Source: Snowella sp031396835 (GTDB lineage: Bacteria > Cyanobacteriota > Cyanobacteriia > Cyanobacteriales > Microcystaceae). From it: DNA of 27,323 bases. Positions 6,799 to 13,970 of the stretch are shown in pieces. Positions within the stretch are counted from its first letter, which is position 1. The number at the start of each line of letters is the position of its first letter. Made by a program: the position numbers and the translations under genes. The DNA lies in NCBI GenBank assembly GCA_031396835.1, contig JANNLO010000012.1, positions 1 through 27,323 on the forward strand, in the 5' to 3' direction. The notes under the pieces are model-generated. The model worked only from the letters and a program-made list of their open reading frames with translations. It was not told where the DNA came from and did no database searches.

Positions 6799-7460
6799 TT
6801 GATATTAGCAACCTCATCAACAACCGTCCCCTCAAAGGCAACTATTTCGCGCCTGATGCTTATTTGCAAGGGGATAATGAATTTGGTTTATTAGAAAATC
6901 GTAGTGGTGCGCGTTTATTAGCCATTCCTGACACTTTGCTCAAAGGTTTGTTCACGGCCTTGGAAGCAGAATTAGGTTCAGGTTCAGGCATTGCTCTCTT
7001 TAGTTGTGGACGTTCCTGGGGGAAAAGTTTTTATAATCGCTTTGCCGATGAATTAGCGGGCTATTATGAAAAACCGTTAGCTCAAATGGAGATGATCCAA
7101 TTTTTGCAATGTTTAAAGGAATGCTGGAAAACTCACGGTTGGGGTGTTTTAGATATTGATCTTAAATATTATCAACAAGGTTTTATTGTTGCCAAAGTGG
7201 TCAATTCTCCCTATATTGCGAATGCCCCCCAGGGAAAACGCCCGATGGGATTTTTGGAAGCAGGAATTTTAAGTTCCTTTTTTAGTCAATTAACGGGTCA
7301 GGATTTGAACTGTGTGCAAACGACTTGTGAATCCTTGGGAGCCGAAAGTAATACCTTTATTATTGGGATGAAAGAGCGAGTGAAATCGGTTTCGGCTTGG
7401 CTAGAAGAAAGTCATGACCACGCAACCATTATGGAATTGCTCTGTCGCCAACAGAATTAA
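6795..7460 (+). CDS. Second V4R-domain protein, Slr0147-like
   Basis: A 221-residue V4R-fold protein paralogous to the first gene of the operon. It shows ALFSCGRSWGKSFYNRF (67-83), KTHGWGVLDID (112-122) and the C-terminal V4R block FLEAGILSSFFSQL (153-166) with C173-x4-C178. The third cysteine of the Slr0144-like paralogue (C203) is Asn186 here, in AESNTFIIG, so any metal or thiol site built on that triad cannot be the same. Translation starts at GTG 6795, supported by GGAGG (6784-6788) and the GTGA overlap with the preceding stop; no ATG is better placed. It is followed by a 56-base gap before the ferredoxin gene. Confidence 0.86.
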   Translation: MIDISNLINNRPLKGNYFAPDAYLQGDNEFGLLENRSGARLLAIPDTLLKGLFTALEAELGSGSGIALFSCGRSWGKSFYNRFADELAGYYEKPLAQMEMIQFLQCLKECWKTHGWGVLDIDLKYYQQGFIVAKVVNSPYIANAPQGKRPMGFLEAGILSSFFSQLTGQDLNCVQTTCESLGAESNTFIIGMKERVKSVSAWLEESHDHATIMELLCRQQN

Positions 7461-7516
7461 AATCATAGATAATAAATTCATTCGGAATTTTTAATCTATT
7501 TGAGGAGAATTAAACT

Positions 7517-7999
7517 GTGGCTAAAATCATTAAACTCGACCCCATCAATGTTGAAGTTTCCATTCAGACCAACGACAATTTGCTTTCGGCACTTCTTAAA
7601 AAAGACTTGAGCGTGATGAAAGAATGTGGGGGACGGGGAATGTGCGCTACTTGCCACGTCTATATTACCCAGGGTATGGACAGTTTATCTCCTGTTAATC
7701 GCCGAGAACTCCGTAGCTTGGAAGTGATTACGACCTGCACTAAGTTTTCTCGTTTAGCTTGTCAGGCCAGAGTTTTGGGCGAAGGAATTGTGGTTGAAGT
7801 GCCTTCGGGGATGTATATCAGTGAAATCGATAATATTGAAGATTTAATTGGCCGTCGGGCTGAGGAAAATATTCTTCATCCAATCACTGGTGCGGTTCTT
7901 GTAGAAGCTGGAAAATTGATCACTCGTTCTATGATTACCCAACTTGAAGATACTCAGGCTCAAGCTTCCGATTATTTGGCCAAAACCCGTAATTCTTAA
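7517..7999 (+). CDS. 2Fe-2S ferredoxin with C-terminal extension, Slr0148-like
   Basis: A 160-residue electron carrier. The cluster ligands are C37-x5-C43-x2-C46 (KECGGRGMCATCHV) and C82 (FSRLACQARV). The C-x5-C-x2-C spacing is of the adrenodoxin/Isc type rather than the C-x4-C-x2-C photosynthetic type. A further Cys74 lies nearby. After the roughly 100-residue ferredoxin domain there is an extension of about 60 residues containing HPITGAVLVEAGKLIT, whose function I do not know. The start is GTG at 7517 with a strong GAGGAG (7502-7507) upstream. Redox partners are probably within the operon or the photosynthetic chain; this is inference. Confidence 0.88.
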   Translation: MAKIIKLDPINVEVSIQTNDNLLSALLKKDLSVMKECGGRGMCATCHVYITQGMDSLSPVNRRELRSLEVITTCTKFSRLACQARVLGEGIVVEVPSGMYISEIDNIEDLIGRRAEENILHPITGAVLVEAGKLITRSMITQLEDTQAQASDYLAKTRNS

Positions 8000-8059
8000 C
8001 TAATTAATTAGTAACAGATAACAAAATTATTCACAACTTGTTAAAAAGGATTTGGATTT

Positions 8060-8530
8060 ATGTTTAAACAATTTACTCGCTTAAGTATTGATGCTGATGG
8101 GCGTTATGCCACCGATGATGAATTGCAGTTTTTGCAAGATTATCTAGATACTGTAGAAACCCGCATTAGCACTTATGAAAACGTTCGGGAACACGAAGAA
8201 CAAATTATTCATCGTTGGGAAGCGGCTAAACGGGGAGTCAAAGAAGATGTTTTTCATATGGGCGATCGCGATGTTACCGAGATTTGCCGACGGGATATGA
8301 CCAATGTTTTTCGGTGTACTGTAACGGCAGTTTTATTTAATGATCTAGACCGCCTACGGGAAGGACTTTTGATTTGGTATCAAACCATTGTCCGTGCCTA
8401 TAACTATACAAAATACACGAAAATCACCTATTTAATTATTCAGGAAACAATTAAGGAATTTCTTAAACCTGAAGAAGTTGAAATGATCTTACCTGCTCTG
8501 AAACTCAATCACACCATTCTTAGTAATTAA
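8060..8530 (+). CDS. Phycobilisome-like globin with Cys84-type site, Slr0149-like
   Basis: This 156-residue protein is recognisably phycobiliprotein-like. LSIDADGRYATDDELQFLQD (8-27) matches the phycobiliprotein N-terminal helix and loop (x-D-A-x-G-R-Y-L-s-x-x-E-L). ICRRDMTNVFRCTVTAVLFN (75-94) aligns gaplessly with the phycobilin-binding helix. Cys76 sits at the Cys84 thioether position, Arg78 and Asp79 at the chromophore-contacting Arg86 and Asp87, and Arg85 at Arg93. It could therefore bind a bilin, possibly transiently, but the tyrosines of the usual helix are lost and no lyase gene is nearby. The alternative is a chromophore-less scaffold. AAGGA lies about 9 bases before the ATG at 8060. 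It corresponds to slr0149 in the cluster. Confidence 0.83.
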   Translation: MFKQFTRLSIDADGRYATDDELQFLQDYLDTVETRISTYENVREHEEQIIHRWEAAKRGVKEDVFHMGDRDVTEICRRDMTNVFRCTVTAVLFNDLDRLREGLLIWYQTIVRAYNYTKYTKITYLIIQETIKEFLKPEEVEMILPALKLNHTILSN

Positions 8531-8542
8531 TTCCTAAAAATT

Positions 8543-8854
8543 ATGAGTACGACTTTTTCCGTTACCCTAATCAACGAAACTAAAGACATTAACAAGATAA
8601 TCCTCGTTAATGAAGACGAGATGATTCTAGATGTAACCCAAGATGAAGAATTAGATCTCCCTTATTCTTGTCGTGCAGGTGTTTGTTTTGATTGTTTAGG
8701 AAAATTAGTTAAAGGGACAGTTGAGCAAACGGAAAAAGCCATCTCTTTTCTCAAACCCAAGGAAGTTGATGAAGGTTATGTTTTACTTTGTTCTGCTAGT
8801 CCGTCCTCCGATTGCACGATCATTACTCACTATGCAGAAGTGATCTTTGACTGA
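8543..8854 (+). CDS. Plant-type 2Fe-2S ferredoxin, Slr0150-like
   Basis: A 103-residue ferredoxin of the photosynthetic (PetF) family. LPYSCRAGVCFDCLGKL (39-55) supplies C43-x4-C48-x2-C51, and GYVLLCSASPSSDCTI supplies C83 as fourth ligand. The loop between the third and fourth ligands is about two residues longer than in PetF (x31 instead of x29). The usual C-R-A-G-A-C-S-T-C is C-R-A-G-V-C-F-D-C here, with Phe-Asp next to the cluster, so it is a specialised paralogue rather than the bulk ferredoxin. It starts 12 bases after the globin-like gene, with a weak ribosome site, suggesting coupled translation. Confidence 0.93.
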   Translation: MSTTFSVTLINETKDINKIILVNEDEMILDVTQDEELDLPYSCRAGVCFDCLGKLVKGTVEQTEKAISFLKPKEVDEGYVLLCSASPSSDCTIITHYAEVIFD

Positions 8855-8900
8855 TGATCTTGATACTTAAATTTACTATTTGTAGGGAATTAAAATCATT

Positions 8901-9839
8901 ATGGAAAACCAATTAGAAAATCAATCTGTGACAACTCCTGCGAATTCTTCCGCAAATTTATTAGATGGTTTATCGGCTGTCGGTTTAGTCGGTGGTGCGA
9001 TCGCTTCTTTTGTGACGAATAATGTCTCAGCAGCAGCTTTACCTATTGCCGTTGCCGTTGGCTTACACATTAAAAATCGTCGGGATCTGGCCCTAGAAGT
9101 TTCTCAAAAACAAGAAATGGCGATCGCGCAAGTTGTCCAAAACATTAATCAACATCAAGCAACTCTCACAGAATATTTACAAAAATTCCAACAAGAAACC
9201 CACACACAACAAGCCCAACTTCGTCAACATCAAGAAGCAGGACAAAAGCAACTCTCCCAAAATTTGGTTACACAAGCCAAAGAATTACAACAATTAATTG
9301 CTGAACTAAGCCAAAATACTCAAGCAACAAACCAAGCTTTAGACGATAAGCACAAAGATCTAGCGGTTGTAGTTGGGGAATTGCGCCAGATGGAAAGTGC
9401 TTCCCACATTATTGAAGTTGATCCCAAAGCAGAAGCTTATTATCAAAGAGGTCTGAGTCGTCAACGTTTAGGCGATCGCGCTGAAGCCCTGATTGATTAC
9501 ACTGCCGCCATCAAACTGAATGGAGAATATGCCTCGGCTTATTATCATCGTGGAGTAGTTCATGCAGAATTGGGTCATCGCAAACCCTCAGTAGAAGATC
9601 TACGACAAGCTGCTAAACTCTTCTTTGAACAAGGAGACCTGGATAATTATCATCGCGCAAGAGATTTGGGTAAAGAATTCTATGATTTGCAACATCCTTT
9701 CCCAGGAGAAGATGAACAAGCGATCGCAGTTCCTCAAGCAGTAGCAAGCAATAATTCTAGTAGTGCTGTAGATGAAGACCAAGGAATAAAACCCTTAGTT
9801 GCTGATGATGGTATTACGGTTGGTAGTTTGTTTGATTAA
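8901..9839 (+). CDS. Membrane-anchored coiled-coil/TPR protein, Slr0151-like
   Basis: 312 residues. Residues 20-55 are hydrophobic, Gly/Ala-rich and fit one or two short membrane segments. Residues about 65-165 are Gln-rich and heptad-like, consistent with a long coiled coil. Residues 177-244 form two TPRs (AEAYYQRGLSRQRLGDRAEA and ASAYYHRGVVHAELGHR), with a possible third to about 262. The tail is acidic and ends VGSLFD. Architecture and position match Slr0151 of Synechocystis, a TPR protein reported to affect photosystem II repair and thylakoid organisation. It is probably the membrane scaffold for the soluble proteins encoded upstream, which is inference. It is the last gene before the terminator; the kinase gene that follows it in Synechocystis (slr0152, spkG) is not here. 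Confidence 0.88.
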   Translation: MENQLENQSVTTPANSSANLLDGLSAVGLVGGAIASFVTNNVSAAALPIAVAVGLHIKNRRDLALEVSQKQEMAIAQVVQNINQHQATLTEYLQKFQQETHTQQAQLRQHQEAGQKQLSQNLVTQAKELQQLIAELSQNTQATNQALDDKHKDLAVVVGELRQMESASHIIEVDPKAEAYYQRGLSRQRLGDRAEALIDYTAAIKLNGEYASAYYHRGVVHAELGHRKPSVEDLRQAAKLFFEQGDLDNYHRARDLGKEFYDLQHPFPGEDEQAIAVPQAVASNNSSSAVDEDQGIKPLVADDGITVGSLFD

Positions 9840-9872
9840 TTAATTGATCAAAATTAGAAATTACTTAAATTA

Positions 9873-9914
9873 GCTGTTGGTTCCTCTTTTAAGGGGAGCT
9901 AGCGGTATTTTTTT
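9873..9914 (+). terminator. Rho-independent terminator of the PAP operon
   Basis: A 14-pair stem joins 9873-9886 to 9893-9906 around the loop TTTTAA, followed by a T tract (9908-9914). About half of the pairs are G:U (sequence T opposite G), so the hairpin is stable only in RNA made from the plus strand; the minus-strand RNA would carry A:C mismatches. This strand asymmetry ties it to the PAP operon rather than to the convergent gene at 9919-10206. Confidence 0.75.
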
Positions 9915-9918
9915 GATT

Positions 9919-10206
9919 TTAGTCTTTTGGGGTGAGCATGATTTCAAGTTGATAGTTTTCGTGTTTTTTGCTGTAGTAATCCAAAATCGCTTCCAAATAT
10001 TGTTTTTCTTGGCTCGATAAATCAATTGGATATCTGATTTGAATAGCTTCTATCTGGCTCTCGTTATAATCAAATTTGGTCGAAGATTGGGGAATTAATG
10101 CCGTTTTAACCCCTTCAACTTGCTGTAAATGAGCAGAGATTTCCCGACAAACCGCTAGAGGCAATCGGGAATAAATAATAATTTCTTCTGTAGATTTTTC
10201 GTTCAT
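9919..10206 (-). CDS. Hypothetical 95-residue protein
   Basis: I do not recognise this protein. It has no signal peptide or membrane segment and is predicted alpha/beta, with IIIYSRLPLAVCREISAHL near the N-terminus, IEAIQIRYP in the middle and EKQYLEAILDYYSKKH near the C-terminus. It contains one cysteine. The N-terminal Asn-Glu-Lys-Ser start at 10206 is only two bases beyond the stop of the upstream lipoprotein-like gene, so the two are cotranscribed and possibly coupled. It converges on the PAP operon, with the terminator at 9873-9914 between them. Confidence 0.6.
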   Translation of the reverse strand: MNEKSTEEIIIYSRLPLAVCREISAHLQQVEGVKTALIPQSSTKFDYNESQIEAIQIRYPIDLSSQEKQYLEAILDYYSKKHENYQLEIMLTPKD

Positions 10207-10208
10207 AT

Positions 10209-11027
10209 TCAGGGATTTAAAGATAATCGACTCAAATCTCCCGATTCTTTGGGTAAATAAGAAGTTTGACTTTCCGTAGGAGGAGTTTCAGGCATTTTTT
10301 CGGCAGGTTTTTCGGGAGCTTGACCTACAGCACGAATGACCTGTTGTCCGTATTGTTCAAGAGTAACTGTTGGACTTTCTGCACTACTATTAATCGATTT
10401 AACTTGTACTTGACCATTAACAAGACTCGCTCCTGTACCCACATAACGAGGAACACTTTCTCCTGGAGCTTGAACAATTGCAAACGGTTGATTTCCAATT
10501 TGCAGAACGCCTAAAATTTCTACTGCTTTTGCATCGCTAGGGTTCGGTAATGGGATTGGTGGCATCATTTGGCCTGGTGTTTGAGAAGACCGACCCAACT
10601 TCTTGATGTAAGCAATTCTGTTACCTGAAGCATCACCAGTTTTAGAATTAGTTTTCTTGATATTATTCCTATTAGTAATCGGTTTTTTAAGCACAATCAC
10701 AGTGGCTGCAACGGGAGTAACTTGAGGCTGTATGGAAATCAAGGAGAAAGGATTCTTTCTTCCTGCAATAATTTCCTGTTGACGTTGCTTGATATTGGTT
10801 GAGGGAATTAGACCATAAAGTTTTATATTGATTGGTTCTGTTGGTGATGTAACTAATGGAACTGCGGCTTGAGGCGATGGGGGAATGGGAACGGGAACGG
10901 CTGGAGTTTTACCCACAACAGGAGCAGGTGAGGGAGATGTTGCAATCTTTTGTTCTTCTTGTACACATCCTCCGTTAAAGAGTGCAATAACACTGAGTAG
11001 GAAAATCAACGCTGGTCTTTTTTTCAT
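10209..11027 (-). CDS. Proline-rich secreted protein or lipoprotein, PilP/GspC-like C-terminus
   Basis: 272 residues. The N-terminus MKKRPALIFLLSVIALFNGGC looks like a lipoprotein signal with Cys as the lipidated residue, but Asn at -3 is off consensus. A Pro/Ser/Ala-rich linker follows (about residues 28-65). A conserved-looking domain near 165-235 has VEILGVLQIGNQPFAIVQAP and RYVGTGASLVNGQVQVKSI. This pattern resembles the small beta-domain of PilP and GspC-type pilus or secretion proteins (E-L-x-G-v ... v-x-x-G-D-x-l). The C-terminus is again Pro/Glu-rich. The PilP link is a structural guess. It is the first gene of a two-gene unit with the 95-residue protein. Confidence 0.55.
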   Translation of the reverse strand: MKKRPALIFLLSVIALFNGGCVQEEQKIATSPSPAPVVGKTPAVPVPIPPSPQAAVPLVTSPTEPINIKLYGLIPSTNIKQRQQEIIAGRKNPFSLISIQPQVTPVAATVIVLKKPITNRNNIKKTNSKTGDASGNRIAYIKKLGRSSQTPGQMMPPIPLPNPSDAKAVEILGVLQIGNQPFAIVQAPGESVPRYVGTGASLVNGQVQVKSINSSAESPTVTLEQYGQQVIRAVGQAPEKPAEKMPETPPTESQTSYLPKESGDLSRLSLNP

Positions 11028-11405
11028 GATTTTTGGTACTAATAATAATAGTTAATTAAGATAAGAGAAAAATAGGGAGCTTGAGAAGGTGGAATGATTC
11101 TGAGTATTGAAAAACAAAACACAATACAATATTAAAGCTTAATTTGCTAAGGCGCACTATTTTGATTGGTTTTCTTGTGTTTAAATTTAACTTATGTGTA
11201 AGCTGTAGTAGTTTCGCTCATTGGCGATCGCTAACTTTATTTATATCTAAGTAATTTCAACTAAACCAAGTTTGAATGATTGGGCATGAACATTTAGTGA
11301 TTTTTAATTCTAGTTTTTTGTCTGTATTTTGCCCTGTTTATATTGCGATCGCATATATTTTAGAATAGCTAGGGCAATCTAAATTATTAAGATTATTGAT
11401 CACTA
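11028..11405. other. 378-base divergent intergenic region
   Basis: It separates the lipoprotein-like gene (minus) from the exported beta-propeller-like gene (plus). It contains two HIP1 sites (11224-11231 and 11345-11352). I see no RNA gene, no hairpin terminator and no convincing protein frame. Promoters for both flanking genes must lie here, but no pair of boxes is strong enough to call. Confidence 0.5.
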
Positions 11406-12392
11406 ATGAAAAATCATAACTTAAAAGTCAATCTTAAATATTCTGTGACTTTCTTTATCTTTCTTTCAATCGCAATACAAATCATATTTTTCTTTTCTCC
11501 ATTATCTGCCAAAGAAATAGTAAACCTAAAAATCGGAAAAACTTTACCTGATTTAAGTGGTTTAGTTTGGTTAAAAGATGACCAGTTTTTAGGTGTTCAC
11601 GACAGTAAAAATCTCAAAAATGATCAGCCGAGAGTGAGTTTAATAACTTTGCCCCAATCTGCAGAAGGTGTTAGCTGGAAACCACTTAAAATTGATTGGA
11701 AATCGGTTGGAGGTTTAGCAATAGATCTAGAAAGTATAACCAGAATTCCTGAAACAGATTTATATATTTTAGCAGAAAGTAGTAATTATCAAGAACATCG
11801 AGGTCGTTTATTTTTAATACAATTTAAAAACTCGATTTTGGAACCTCTTGCAGTTACTAATTGGTCCAAAACTATTGAGAATATAGAAGCGATCGCTACC
11901 ACAAAAATTGATAACCAATTATACTTTTTCTATGCAGAGCGTGGAGCCGAAAAGCCTAATACTAATATCTATTGGACGACTTTATCTCTTGAGCCTTTTA
12001 AGATTGGTGATTGTCATGCTACCAAGTTTAATACTCCTGATTCGACTCCTAATATTCGCCATATTTCTGACATGATAATTAGTAGTTCAAAAAATATTTA
12101 TATTTCCTCAGCCTTTGATCCAAATCAAGATAATGGCCCTTTTAAAAGTTCGGTCTGGAAAATTGGTAAAGTTGAACTTAATCAGAATAATTTACCTTCA
12201 ATTAATCTAGCAACAAAGCCTGAAGCGATCGCCAAAATAGATGGATTTAAAGTAGAAAGTTTAGCCATTCGTTTAATAGAAAATCAGCCGCAAGAAATCT
12301 TTATCGGAACCGATGATGAAAACTATGGAGGTGTGATTCGTTTATTAGTATTGCCAACTAAAAATAATGACTTACACGCCAAAACAAGATGA
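11406..12392 (+). CDS. Exported beta-propeller-like protein (SdiA-regulated/phytase-like)
   Basis: 328 residues. There is a basic N-terminus followed by a hydrophobic segment (about 13-33) and a possible signal cleavage near LSAKE. The mature part shows propeller-like repeats: DLSGLVWLKDDQFLGVHD, DLESITRIPETDLYILAES, HRGRLFLIQF, IENIEAIATT, HISDMIISSSKNIYISSA and FKVESLAIR, ending GTDDENYGGVIRLL. The pattern of D-L-E-S/E-G-(I/L)-A blocks is typical of esterase-like phytase/SdiA-regulated or DUF3616 propellers. No catalytic residues can be named. It is monocistronic; AT content is high and HIP1 sites occur inside it, so it is not obviously foreign. Confidence 0.5.
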   Translation: MKNHNLKVNLKYSVTFFIFLSIAIQIIFFFSPLSAKEIVNLKIGKTLPDLSGLVWLKDDQFLGVHDSKNLKNDQPRVSLITLPQSAEGVSWKPLKIDWKSVGGLAIDLESITRIPETDLYILAESSNYQEHRGRLFLIQFKNSILEPLAVTNWSKTIENIEAIATTKIDNQLYFFYAERGAEKPNTNIYWTTLSLEPFKIGDCHATKFNTPDSTPNIRHISDMIISSSKNIYISSAFDPNQDNGPFKSSVWKIGKVELNQNNLPSINLATKPEAIAKIDGFKVESLAIRLIENQPQEIFIGTDDENYGGVIRLLVLPTKNNDLHAKTR

Positions 12393-12873
12393 TGATGAAT
12401 TGCTAATCAGTTTCTATTTTGACTTTTTTATCTTGCTCAAAACTAAGTTTATTACTAATATCACCTTGCTATTAACGTTGATTTTTAAGCAACTTTGAGA
12501 ATTCTGAGTAATTAATTTTGGTATTACCTAGCACGTTTTTATTTTCTAATCTATGAAAAGGTAAAAACAAAAGCACTCGATTTTAGTAGATCAGACATAC
12601 CACCTTACTCAAGTTCTTGGTATTTATGTCCTAAAGTTTACAAAACTTAAAGATTTGTATAGTATTATTAAGGAACACAGCACAAACAATTTTGTTCTAG
12701 TTAACCAAGTTAAAAAACCTAATCTGGCCACATTTGCCTTTTCTTGAGGTCTGAATGTCTTTTAAACAATAATTTAGCGAAAATCAACTGAATTTAATCT
12801 TTATTAACTCGCTTTTAAGCTATTTCATCTCTCATTTTTTGTTAATCCAATTTCTAATTTTTATATTTTTGTC
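12393..12873. other. 481-base region upstream of the sigma factor gene
   Basis: No gene or RNA was recognised. The only promoter-like pair I can point to is TTTACA (12637-12642) and TAGTAT (12660-12665). The region is AT-rich with no HIP1 site seen. A leader of about 200 bases before the sigma factor start would follow from that promoter. Confidence 0.45.
12637..12665 (+). promoter_or_regulatory. Candidate sigma-70 promoter for the sigma factor gene
   Basis: TTTACA (12637-12642), a 17-base spacer and TAGTAT (12660-12665). Both boxes match the consensus in four or five positions with ideal spacing. It is about 210 bases upstream of the start codon. Confidence 0.35.
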
Positions 12874-13830
12874 ATGAAGACTGCGACAAGTAATCCCGAT
12901 CCGGTTCGCGCTTATTTGCGAGAAATTGGCCGTGTTCCCCTTCTAACTCATGAGGAGGAAATCATCCATGCCAAGCGCATCCAACGTTCTGTCTTTTTGG
13001 CTGAACTGAAAGAATCTCTAACAACCCAACTAGGCCAACAACCGAGCCGTTCTCAATGGGCTAGTGCGGCTGAGCTTTCTGAGGCTGAATTGGAAAACGC
13101 GATCGCGGCTGGAGATATTGCCAAACGGAAAATGGTCGAAGCAAATTTGCGTCTGGTCGTTTCCGTTGCCAAGAAATACCTGAAGCGAAACCTAGATCTT
13201 TTGGATTTGATTCAAGAAGGAACAATTGGTATGCAGCGAGGTGTGGAAAAGTTTGACCCAACTAAAGGCTACCGATTTTCGACTTATGCTTATTGGTGGA
13301 TTCGTCAGGCTATCACTAGGGCGATCGCAGAAAAAAGTCGAACGATTCGTTTACCCATTCATATCACCGAAAAACTCAATAAAATCAAGAAAGCTCAACG
13401 TCAACTTTCCCAGGAAAAAGGACGCTCTGCCACGATCATCGAGTTGGCTAAAGAATTAGAAATTACTCCCAAACAAGTACGAGAATATTTGGAACGAGCG
13501 CGTCATCCCTTGTCTTTGGATTTAAAAGTTGGCGACAATCAAGACACCGAATTAGGAGAATTATTGGAAGATGCTGGCCCTCAACCAGAAGATTTTGCGA
13601 CCCATGCCTCTCTACAGTTAGATTTAAACAACTTGATGGAGGATCTTTCACCCCAACAACGAGAAGTTATCGCTCTGCGCTTTGGACTTGCTGATGGTCA
13701 ACCTTTAACCCTTGCTAAAATTGGCACTATTTTGAACATTAGCCGCGAAAGAGTTCGTCAAATTGAGAGAGAAGCACTAACCAAACTTCGTAAACGCAAA
13801 GGTGCAATTCGTGAATATCTCGCTAGTTAA
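12874..13830 (+). CDS. Group 2 sigma-70 factor (SigB/C/D/E type)
   Basis: This 318-residue RNA polymerase sigma subunit lacks region 1.1, as is usual for non-essential group 2 sigmas. Region 1.2 is DPVRAYLREIGRVPLLTHEEE (9-29). Regions 2.1-2.4 contain EANLRLVVSVAKKYLKR, LDLIQEGTIGMQRGVEKFDP and GYRFSTYAYWWIRQAITRAI. Region 3 is RTIRLPIHITEKLNKI. Region 4 ends LTLAKIGTILNISRERVRQI plus the basic C-terminus. Cyanobacteria use several such factors for stress, darkness and nutrient responses. I cannot assign which one without a tree; it resembles SigB/SigD in general form. The ATG at 12874 has no clear Shine-Dalgarno. Confidence 0.94.
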   Translation: MKTATSNPDPVRAYLREIGRVPLLTHEEEIIHAKRIQRSVFLAELKESLTTQLGQQPSRSQWASAAELSEAELENAIAAGDIAKRKMVEANLRLVVSVAKKYLKRNLDLLDLIQEGTIGMQRGVEKFDPTKGYRFSTYAYWWIRQAITRAIAEKSRTIRLPIHITEKLNKIKKAQRQLSQEKGRSATIIELAKELEITPKQVREYLERARHPLSLDLKVGDNQDTELGELLEDAGPQPEDFATHASLQLDLNNLMEDLSPQQREVIALRFGLADGQPLTLAKIGTILNISRERVRQIEREALTKLRKRKGAIREYLAS

Positions 13831-13917
13831 GTAGTTATTCTGCTTTTCCTCTGAACTTTAATCATTCTGGAGGTGATTCTTCTTAACACTCTCTCGGTTA
13901 ATTTTGGTAAAATCGAC

Positions 13918-13948
13918 TATAATAATTATGGTAGAAATAACTATAATT
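13918..13948 (+). promoter_or_regulatory. Candidate promoter/operator of nadA
   Basis: Two TATAAT hexamers occur (13918-13923 and 13942-13947). Between and over them lies an inverted repeat, AATTATGGT (13924-13932) against ACTATAATT (13940-13948), matching in 8 of 9 positions around a 7-base spacer. The overlap of a palindrome with -10 boxes just upstream of nadA suggests repressor control. NrtR-type regulators control NAD genes in some cyanobacteria, but I cannot confirm its motif here. No good -35 box is seen. Confidence 0.35.
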
Positions 13949-13970
13949 CCTACAGGAGTTAAAAAATAGA

